A stretch of 64,000 nucleotides of DNA, taken from NCBI RefSeq assembly GCF_014650115.1, contig NZ_BMUI01000009.1, positions 238,444 through 302,443 on the forward strand, in the 5' to 3' direction. The DNA comes from Streptomyces olivaceoviridis. GTDB lineage: Bacteria; Actinomycetota; Actinomycetes; Streptomycetales; Streptomycetaceae. Positions within the stretch are counted from its first letter, which is position 1, and each line of letters starts with the position of its first letter. The position numbers were made by a program, and so were the translations under genes. Shown in pieces: positions 59,501 to 64,000 of the stretch. Under the pieces are notes generated by a model. The model was given only the letters and a program-made list of their open reading frames with translations. It made no database searches and had not been told where the DNA came from.

Positions 59501-60736
59501 GAGCGCCGGCAGATGGTCGACGGCCAGCTCGAACGGCTCACCGGGGAACACGGTCACGGTCAGCGGGTAGTGGGTGGCGGAGCGGATGTCCACGCCGGTC
59601 ACCCGGGGTCCCGACAGGGCCGGTTCCGCATCCGGCCCGCCCATCGGATAGTTCTGGAACAGCAGCACCGTGTCGAACAGCTCACCGCGCACCGCCGTCC
59701 CCTGCTGGATCTCCGCCAGCGGCAGGTGCTCGTGCGCCAGCAGCCCCGTCCGCGCCCGCTGCACCCGCTCGAACAGCTCCGCCGGGGTCAGCCGGCCGGC
59801 CACGTCGGCGCGTACCGGCAGCGTGTTGGCGAACAGGCCCACCATCCGCTCGACGTCCGGCAACTGCGCGGGCCTGCCGGAGGCGACGGTTCCGAACACC
59901 ACCGTGTCCTGCCCGGTCAGCCGGGACAGCAGCAGCGCCCAGCAGCCCTGCACCACCGCGCCGACCGTCAGCCCCCGGGACCGGGCGAAGCCGGCCAGCG
60001 CGGAGGAGACCCCGGGCGGCACGTCGACGGTGACCCGCCGCGGCAGCCCGGTACTCCCGCCGGCCCCCGCGCTCGTGGCTCCGCCGGTGTCCCCGCCCCC
60101 CGGCACCAGCCGCGTCGGCTCCGTCACCCCGTCCAGGGCCCGGCGCCACGCCTCCCGGGCCGTCTCCGTGTCCTGCGTGCCCAGCCAGGCGAGGTAGGCC
60201 TGGTACGGCGGGGCCGCCGGCCGGACCGGCAGCGTGCCGCCGTCCCGGAACCGTACGAAGGTCTCGGCGAGTTCACGGGTGAGCGTGGCCATCGACCAGC
60301 CGTCCACCAGGATGTGGTGGACCGTCCACAGCAGCCGGGCCCGTCCGTCGTCCGCCCGCAGCAGCAGGAAGCGGTGCAGCGGTGGCCGGGCCAGGTCGAA
60401 GCGGCGCAGCCGCTCCTCGCCGGTCGCCCGGTCGAACCCGGCGGCGGGCAGCCGCCGCTGCGCCCACGGCAGCTCCACCGACCGGGGCAGCACCTGGACG
60501 GCCTCGCCGCTCTTGCGGTGCCGGAAGCACGCCGCCAGATTCGGGTACCGGTCGAGCAGCGCGCCCGCGGCCCCCCGCAGCGCCTCCGCGTCCGCGTCGG
60601 TCACGTCCGCGAGGTCGAGCACCAGTTGCAGCGCGTACACGTCCGTGGCGTCCCGGTCGTACGCGGACAGGAACAGCAGCCCCTGTTGCAGCGGCGACAG
60701 CGGGAGGACTTCACTGATGGCGGATTGCCGGTTCAA
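53522..60736 (-). CDS. Non-ribosomal peptide synthetase, C-A-T-C-A-T-TE
   Basis: A 2404-residue two-module synthetase with release domain. The start is TTG 60736 because GTGAGGAG lies six bases upstream; ATG 60778 is an alternative. C1 has HHILVDG at 140-146. A1 (about 470-1000) has TSGSTGRPKG near 671 and specificity residues read by eye as D-I-L-Q-V-G-V-I-W, close to glycine codes. T1 Ser1056 is in FFALGGHSLS. C2 has HHIAADG at 1244-1250. A2 has TSGSTGRPKG near 1738 and residues D-A-W-L-M-G-A-V-A, for which I have no confident amino acid. T2 Ser2123 is in FFALGGDSLR. The thioesterase has GWSFGG (Ser2256) and CGHEEML. There is no epimerase. A1 carries an odd Pro/Ala/Thr insert (about 597-664). 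C1 at the start means it accepts a chain from another carrier. The TE makes it the last synthetase of the line. Confidence 0.93.
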   Translation of the reverse strand: MNRQSAISEVLPLSPLQQGLLFLSAYDRDATDVYALQLVLDLADVTDADAEALRGAAGALLDRYPNLAACFRHRKSGEAVQVLPRSVELPWAQRRLPAAGFDRATGEERLRRFDLARPPLHRFLLLRADDGRARLLWTVHHILVDGWSMATLTRELAETFVRFRDGGTLPVRPAAPPYQAYLAWLGTQDTETAREAWRRALDGVTEPTRLVPGGGDTGGATSAGAGGSTGLPRRVTVDVPPGVSSALAGFARSRGLTVGAVVQGCWALLLSRLTGQDTVVFGTVASGRPAQLPDVERMVGLFANTLPVRADVAGRLTPAELFERVQRARTGLLAHEHLPLAEIQQGTAVRGELFDTVLLFQNYPMGGPDAEPALSGPRVTGVDIRSATHYPLTVTVFPGEPFELAVDHLPALVPEAEARRVGRCLVRLLEETVRRPDEPCGRLDLLDAGEAGHVLTDRNRTEEPVPGPWLAPLLERWAARTPDAPALRCGTERLTYRELHERADRLAAALRAAGAGPERLVGLALDRSADLVVAALAVLKAGAAYLPLDPDHPAERLRLMLADATPVVTLTHHRIRPLLDTMGTPLTGPLWLLDEDPLPTLPAHPSHPSHPKTPPATHPATPPASATTAPTAHPVPPAAPATPPASPTGPADPAATAPLPPHGDHPAYVIHTSGSTGRPKGVVVPHGALVNLVADMGRRCAVTAADRFLAVTTFGFDIANLELFVPLAAGAELVVADRETVRDPAALATLIRDCGATLLQATPSLWQALAGSHAQALAGLRALVGGEALPEPLARSLTAHCASVTNVYGPTETTIWSTAAPLPPVPSGPPPIGRPIANTRAYVLDPALRPVPDGCFGELYLAGAGLARGYLGRPGLTAERFTADPFGPPGTRMYRTGDVVRWSPDGTALEYGGRTDHQVKIRGHRIELGEIESVLGAQPGVERAVVTARTDQSGDTRLVAHVVPAGTDRDRLRERASAVLPTHMVPAVYVFLDELPLTPNGKVDRKALPAPAERRAGTGRPPSGAREELLCAVFAEVLGLDRVGADDDFFALGGHSLSAIRVANRLRAELGTEVPLRTLFDARSAEALARALAGEADGTSPPVRPALRAAVRPEAPDVLSYAQERLWFLDRMGAGAGYNIPLAVRLSGPLDTGALGAAVADVVARHETLRTLFVAADAGAAPLVLAPEEADARLEVVPVPDEDALAGALAAEAAEPFDLSARIPVRARLFALGDDTHVLALTLHHIAADGWSFGPLARDLTTAYAARRAGRAPNWPPLPVRYADHARWQRALLGAKDDPDSLLSAELAHWSEALAGMPQELQLPADFPRPARSSQRGAAVTRTLPADAHARLAELAQDAGASLFMAVQAGLAAVLTRLGAGTDIPLGSPVAGRTDEAVRDLVGCFVNTLVLRTDTSGDPSFAALLERVRETDLTAYAHAELPFEHLVDELKPQRSLARHPLVQVVLSVTPGDAPLPALPELTATVEPVPSRTAKFDLAFEVTERRGADGGPAGLDIRLEYGTDLFTGATADRLAGALAVLLADAARTPGAPIGALALLTPEERRALLTGGHGPSRPRPELTLPALFEAHAAAAPDRAALAVPGGAEVSYGRLNADANRLARLLLGHGAGPGEVVALVLPRSPLTVTALLAVLKTGAAYLPVDPDYPAERIAYMLGDAAPAAVLTVRECAGRVPDGTARVVLDDPATTDLVAGLSGADVTDAERTRPLSARDTAYVIYTSGSTGRPKGVAVPHAGAAHLVAHHREELGTGPDTRVLQFASFSFDATVWELAASLFSGGTLVPATAESRLSAPLLAGLLTEERITHALLPPTVVGRFPEPAALPADLCLMVGGEACPPAVVERTAPRVTLRNAYGPTEITVAATLSAPLAPDGGRPPIGRPLPNVRVYVLDTALAPVPDGITGELYIAGAGLAQGYRGRPATTAERFVADPYGPPGTRMYRTGDLVRRRADGELDYVGRADQQIKLRGFRIEPGEIESALTRHPVIAQAAVVLTPADGGGRLTGYVVPVPGVAAVDVPVLTAYLAESLPAHMVPTALVSLPALPLTPNGKLDVRALPAPGAPAPAGTGRAPRTPAERALAEVFCEVLGLDEVGADGDFFALGGDSLRSVEVVGRAAKAGLTFALSDVFAHRTVAALAAVATPAGARDAVAVPLLEIRPQGTAAPLFCVHGGVGFGLPFAELAARLDPDRPVYALQSDGVAAEPGAWDRPADVRELAATYVERVRRVRPHGPYHLLGWSFGGLVAHEMAVLLQAAGERVASLAALDAFPVAPGDPNPTDEEIRSAFLAHHARGMTVADRDLDRLMTVMRHHTDIAREFTPGRFAGPLTLFVATHGQPAPTGELAARWRPYLDGPLTVHEVACGHEEMLGGTAVRRIGALIDSALREV

Positions 60737-60822
60737 GCCGTGCTCCTCACGGAAGAGCGGGGATGAGCGCGGGAACATTTCCGGCCCGCACGATTCCAAC
60801 CAAACGACGATTTCACGAGCGC

Positions 60823-60849
60823 GCTGACGAACAACTGACCGCCAGCTGA
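60823..60849 (-). promoter_or_regulatory. SARP-type operator, leftward (large synthetase)
   Basis: On the minus strand GTCAGC, GTCAGT and GTCAGC repeat with their TCAG(C/T) cores at 60845-60849, 60834-60838 and 60823-60827, exactly 11 bp apart. The orientation is towards the large synthetase, whose start lies about 90 bases downstream. Confidence 0.75.
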
Positions 60850-60881
60850 CACTTCGCGGGCGCGCCGACATGGCCGGAAAC

Positions 60882-60910
60882 CGTCAGCAAACCGTCAGTC
60901 CACGGTCAGT
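60882..60910 (+). promoter_or_regulatory. SARP-type operator, rightward (SbnA-like gene and second synthetase)
   Basis: Heptamers CGTCAGC (60882-60888), CGTCAGT (60893-60899) and GGTCAGT (60904-60910) repeat exactly every 11 bp. A CAGGCT hexamer begins nine bases after the last heptamer and could be the -10 box. This is the best-placed of the three operators. Confidence 0.78.
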
Positions 60911-60966
60911 GCACGTCGACAGGCTTGCCGGCGAGGCCCATTCGCCGCCGAAGGCCAGGAGTGCCA

Positions 60967-62016
60967 GTGCCGGTCATCACCGCGTCGCACGAATTCGATG
61001 TCAGCGACCTTTTCGTGAATCTTCAGCCGCTGTTCGGGCGCCGCCTGTTCCTGAAGATCGAGGGATTCAACTTCGCCGGATCCATCAAACTCAAGGCCGC
61101 CCGCGAGATGGTCGCCCAGGCCGAGGCCGCGGGCCGGCTCCGCCCGGGTTCCACCCTCGTGGAGTCCTCGTCCGGCAACATGGGCGTCGCGCTCGCCCTG
61201 CTCGCGGCGAGCCGCGGCTACCGCTTCCTGTGCGTGACCGACACCCGCTGCAACGCGGTGACCCGGCGCACCATGGAGTCCCTCGGCGCCGAGGTCCACG
61301 TCGTCACCGAACCGCACGGGACCGAGGGCTTCCTCGGCGCACGGATCCGCCACGTCAAGGCACTGCTCGCCGCCGACGACTCCCGGGTGTGGCTGAACCA
61401 GTACCTCAGCCCCGGCAACTGGATGGCCCACTACCGCACCACGGCCCCCGCCATCGCCCGCCAGTTCCCCGACCTGAACGTGCTGTTCGTCGGCGCCGGC
61501 ACCACCGGCACCCTGATGGGCTGCGCCCGCTGGTTCCGGGAACGCCGGCCCTCGGTGCGGGTGGTGGCCGTCGACAGCATCGGCTCCGTCACCTTCGGCG
61601 GACCGGCCGGCACCCGGCACATTCCCGGCCTCGGCACCAGCGTGCGGCCGGCGCTGCTCGACGAGAGCCTGGTCGACGCCGTGGTGCACGTGCCCGAGGC
61701 GGCCACCGTGCGGACCTGCCGGACGCTGATGCGGCACGGCTTCCCCGTCGGCGGCTCCACCGGAACCGCCGTGACCGGTGCCCTGCGCTGGCTGGAGGAG
61801 CACTACGGCGACGGGGCCGGCGGGGTCCGCGAGCAGATCACCGCGGTCACCATCTCGCCCGACCTGGGCGACCGCTACATGGAGACCGTCTACCACGACG
61901 AGTGGGTGCGCGGTGCCTTCGGCCCCGGCCCGCTGACCGGACCGGCGGCGGACCGGGCCGGCCGGGACGGCACGGGCGAGCTGACGCCGGCCGCCGCTGC
62001 CGCCTCCGCGGACTGA
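60967..62016 (+). CDS. SbnA-like PLP enzyme (diaminopropionate pathway candidate)
   Basis: A 349-residue fold-type II PLP enzyme of the cysteine-synthase family. The PLP lysine is Lys41 in FNFAGSIKLKAAREM. The substrate loop is ESSSGNMGVALALLAASRGY, the phosphate loop VGAGTTGTLMGCARWF, and the end of the domain GGSTGTAVTGALRWLEEHYG. The wording FKIEGFNFAGSIKLKAA-like and SSGNMGVALA matches SbnA, which makes N-(2-amino-2-carboxyethyl)-glutamate from phosphoserine and glutamate on the way to 2,3-diaminopropionate, more closely than CysK (usually NPTGSxKDR). The oxidative partner SbnB is not in the window. The GTG at 60967 has AGGAG five bases upstream. Confidence 0.8.
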   Translation: MPVITASHEFDVSDLFVNLQPLFGRRLFLKIEGFNFAGSIKLKAAREMVAQAEAAGRLRPGSTLVESSSGNMGVALALLAASRGYRFLCVTDTRCNAVTRRTMESLGAEVHVVTEPHGTEGFLGARIRHVKALLAADDSRVWLNQYLSPGNWMAHYRTTAPAIARQFPDLNVLFVGAGTTGTLMGCARWFRERRPSVRVVAVDSIGSVTFGGPAGTRHIPGLGTSVRPALLDESLVDAVVHVPEAATVRTCRTLMRHGFPVGGSTGTAVTGALRWLEEHYGDGAGGVREQITAVTISPDLGDRYMETVYHDEWVRGAFGPGPLTGPAADRAGRDGTGELTPAAAAASAD

Positions 62017-62061
62017 ACGGGCCGGTCGGGGCTGACTTCGAGAATGACGGAGAGCAAAGCG

Positions 62062-64000
62062 ATGACGACAAACCGAGGCGCCGTCCTCCCGCTCACCGCG
62101 GCGCAGGCCGAGATCTGGTTCGACGAGCAGTTCGCCACCGGACCGCTCGGCTACAACATGGCCGACTACATCGACCTGCGCGGCCCGCTCGACACCGGGC
62201 TGCTGGAACGGGCGCTGCACCGCCTGGGACACGAGGCCGAGGGACTGCGCGTGCAGTTCGTGGAGGAGGCCGGCGTCCCCGGCCAGATCATCCGGCCGCT
62301 CGCCCGGCTCCCGCTGCGGAAACTCGACTTCAGCGACGAACCCGACCCGCTCGGCGCCGCCGGGCGCTGGATGCGCGCCGACCACGCCGACCCGCTCCGG
62401 ATCACCGACTTCCCGCTGTTCCGGGGCGCGCTGCTCACCCTCGGCCCCGAGCACCACCTGCTCTACCTGTGCATGCACCACATCCTGGCCGACGGCTTCA
62501 GCCGCGCCCTGCTCTACCCGAAGCTCGCCGCCCTCTACACGCGGCTGGCCGCCGGCGAGGACGACGCGGCCCTGGACGCCGACGCCATCCCCGCCTTCCA
62601 CCAGTTGCTGGACGCCGAACGCCGCTACCTGGAGTCCCCGCACGTCGACCGCGACCGCGCCTACTGGACCGGCCGCCTCACCGCCTCCGGCGACGGCCCG
62701 GCACCCGAACTCGTCTCGCTCTCCGACCGCGACCCGGCCCCCGGCCGCAGCGCCCTGCGCCACACCACCCGGCTCAGCCCCGAGGCCACCGAGGCGCTGC
62801 GGGACCTCGCCCGGACCGGCAAGGTCACCCTGCCCGTCCTCATGGTCGGCGCCATGGCCGCCTACACCCAGCGGGTCACCGGAGTCACCGAGCCGCTGCT
62901 CACCCTCCCGGTCACCGGCCGTACCGGCGCGGTCGCCCGCGAGATCCCCGGCATGCTCGCCAACTACCTGCCGCTCGCCGTGCGCGTCCGCCCCGAACTG
63001 ACGGCCCCGCAGCTGCTGCGGCGGGCCTGGACCGAGGTGTCCGGCGCCCTGAAGCACCAGCGGTACCGCGCGGACCGCATCCGCCGCGACATCGGCCTGC
63101 GCACCGACGACCGGCGCGTCTTCGGCCCCTTCATCAACGTCCTCAACCAGGACCCGGCGCTGGCCTTCGGCGACTGCCCGGGCACGGTCGTCAACCTGTC
63201 CACCGGCATCGTCAACGACCTCATCGTGACCGTCCTCAACACCGTCGACGGCACGATGGAGATCCACCTCGACGGCAACCCGGAGCTGTACACCGACGCC
63301 GGACTCGCCGCCCACCTGGCCCGGTTCGAGGCGTTCCTGGCCGACCTCGCCGCGCTCCCCGCCGACCAGCCCCTCGCCCGCGTCGGCCTGCGCGCGCCCG
63401 GCGAGCCGGTCGGCCTGCTGGGCACCTGGGACCCGGAGGCCGAGCGCGCCGGGTACGAGGGCCTGGTCGAGCGGGTGCGCGCGGTGGCCGCCCGCACCCC
63501 GGACGCCGTCGCCGTCACCGACGGCACGGGCAGCGTCACCTACCGGGAGCTGCTGACCCGGGCCGCCGGCGTCGCCGCCCGTCTGACCGCCGCCGGGTTC
63601 CGTCCCGGCTCGGTGGTGGCGATGCTCGCCGACCCCGGGGCGCCGTTCGTGGCCGGTGTGCTCGGCGTACTCGCCGCCGGCGGGGCGTATCTGCCGCTGG
63701 ACCCGGCGGCCCCGGCGGCCCGGAACGCGTCCCTGCTCGCCGACAGCGGCGCCCGCCACCTCCTCACCGGCGGCGCGTACGACGCACCGGACCACCCCGG
63801 CCTGACCGCCCTGCCGCTCGCCGACCCCTCCGACACCACCCACACCACCGAACTCCCCTGCGTCGGCGGGGGCCTGGATCTGGCGTACGTGATGTTCACG
63901 TCCGGGTCCACGGGTCGTCCCAAGGGGGCGATGGTGCAGCGCTCGGGGATGGTGAACCACCTGTGGGCGAAGGTCGGGGATCTGGAGTTGGTGGCGGGGG
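62062..64000 (+). CDS. Non-ribosomal peptide synthetase, C-A... (runs off the window)
   Basis: A partial synthetase of at least 646 residues, open at the right edge. The condensation domain starts almost at residue 1 (LPLTAAQAEIWFDEQFATGP) and has an intact active site MHHILADGFSR (His139-His140), then MLANYLPLAVRVRP and the late GFINVLNQD-type motif (FGPFINVLNQDPALAFGD). An adenylation domain begins near residue 470 (TYRELLTRAAGVAARL, GVLAAGGAYLPLDPAAP) and is cut just after its A3 motif FTSGSTGRPKGAM, so specificity cannot be read. The ATG at 62062 follows GGAGAG; an ATG six codons earlier is possible. It follows the SbnA-like gene by 45 bases and may load diaminopropionate, which is inference. 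Confidence 0.92.
   Translation, partial: MTTNRGAVLPLTAAQAEIWFDEQFATGPLGYNMADYIDLRGPLDTGLLERALHRLGHEAEGLRVQFVEEAGVPGQIIRPLARLPLRKLDFSDEPDPLGAAGRWMRADHADPLRITDFPLFRGALLTLGPEHHLLYLCMHHILADGFSRALLYPKLAALYTRLAAGEDDAALDADAIPAFHQLLDAERRYLESPHVDRDRAYWTGRLTASGDGPAPELVSLSDRDPAPGRSALRHTTRLSPEATEALRDLARTGKVTLPVLMVGAMAAYTQRVTGVTEPLLTLPVTGRTGAVAREIPGMLANYLPLAVRVRPELTAPQLLRRAWTEVSGALKHQRYRADRIRRDIGLRTDDRRVFGPFINVLNQDPALAFGDCPGTVVNLSTGIVNDLIVTVLNTVDGTMEIHLDGNPELYTDAGLAAHLARFEAFLADLAALPADQPLARVGLRAPGEPVGLLGTWDPEAERAGYEGLVERVRAVAARTPDAVAVTDGTGSVTYRELLTRAAGVAARLTAAGFRPGSVVAMLADPGAPFVAGVLGVLAAGGAYLPLDPAAPAARNASLLADSGARHLLTGGAYDAPDHPGLTALPLADPSDTTHTTELPCVGGGLDLAYVMFTSGSTGRPKGAMVQRSGMVNHLWAKVGDLELVAG

Noticed and set aside
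60895..63960. A 1021-codon open frame on the minus strand across the SbnA-like gene and the second synthetase
   Set aside because: It is the shadow of two real genes: the plus strand shows intact PLP and condensation motifs with ribosome sites, while the minus product is Gly/Val/Arg/His-rich low complexity without any motif.

Overview
The window is high-GC actinobacterial chromosome, almost certainly Streptomyces. Nearly every codon ends in G or C, GTG and TTG starts are common, genes overlap by ATGA/GTGA, TTA codons are confined to two genes, and the housekeeping backbone (guaA, pcrA, icmB, sucCD, purNH) is the one I remember from Streptomyces genomes. No rRNA, tRNA, IS element, prophage, attachment site or CRISPR array is visible.

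Core part (1-42000). A chorismate mutase preceded by a Phe/Tyr leader peptide and a strong hairpin (attenuator) diverges from guaA. Next come a flavin-type oxidase fold protein, a class II aldolase, a membrane protein, a three-gene CHAT-protease cassette (5219-9561) whose first gene has a TTA codon, a DoxX protein and a LiaFSR-like envelope-stress locus (PspC/LiaF-like protein, PspC-kinase, LuxR-type regulator; 10435-14128). Two NlpC/P60 hydrolases follow, one behind a ydaO-type (c-di-AMP) riboswitch. pcrA helicase, an M23 peptidase, a lipase and icmB come next. A five-gene SWIM/DUF5691 // MoxR/DUF5682/VWA locus (24199-32574), related to E. coli yehLMPQ, lies before sucCD, a membrane-anchored sigma-like protein, two membrane proteins and purNH. 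pcrA and the divergent yeh-like locus all carry the promoter signature TTGTC(A/G)GTG-N8-(T/C)ANNNT of PafBC-dependent DNA-damage promoters, which ties these genes into one predicted stress response.

Accessory part (42043 to beyond 64000). Directly after the strong purH terminator lies a non-ribosomal peptide cluster running off the right edge. A tight operon (42094-49658) encodes a KAS III-like enzyme, ATP-grasp ligase, PLP decarboxylase, acyl carrier protein, a Cys-less KAS III paralogue, a free-standing acyl-CoA-dehydrogenase C-terminal-like protein, a full acyl-CoA dehydrogenase and a phosphopantetheinyl transferase. The ligase/decarboxylase/ACP trio resembles butirosin BtrJ/BtrK/BtrI, suggesting that an amino acid is loaded on the ACP, decarboxylated there and then modified. 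An MMPL exporter, a TTA-containing LuxR-type regulator and a SARP regulator follow. A large C-A-T-C-A-T-TE synthetase on the minus strand diverges from an SbnA-like diaminopropionate-pathway enzyme and a second, truncated synthetase (C-A...).

Three sets of triple TCAGC/T heptamer repeats, each at exactly 11-bp periodicity, sit before the left operon and on both sides of the divergent synthetase promoter. They look like the operators of the cluster's own SARP, and they mark the left cluster edge at about 42043. The product cannot be named from the window. Predicted ingredients are a decarboxylated amino acid carried by the ACP (possibly dehydrogenated), glycine, one unassigned residue, and probably 2,3-diaminopropionate.
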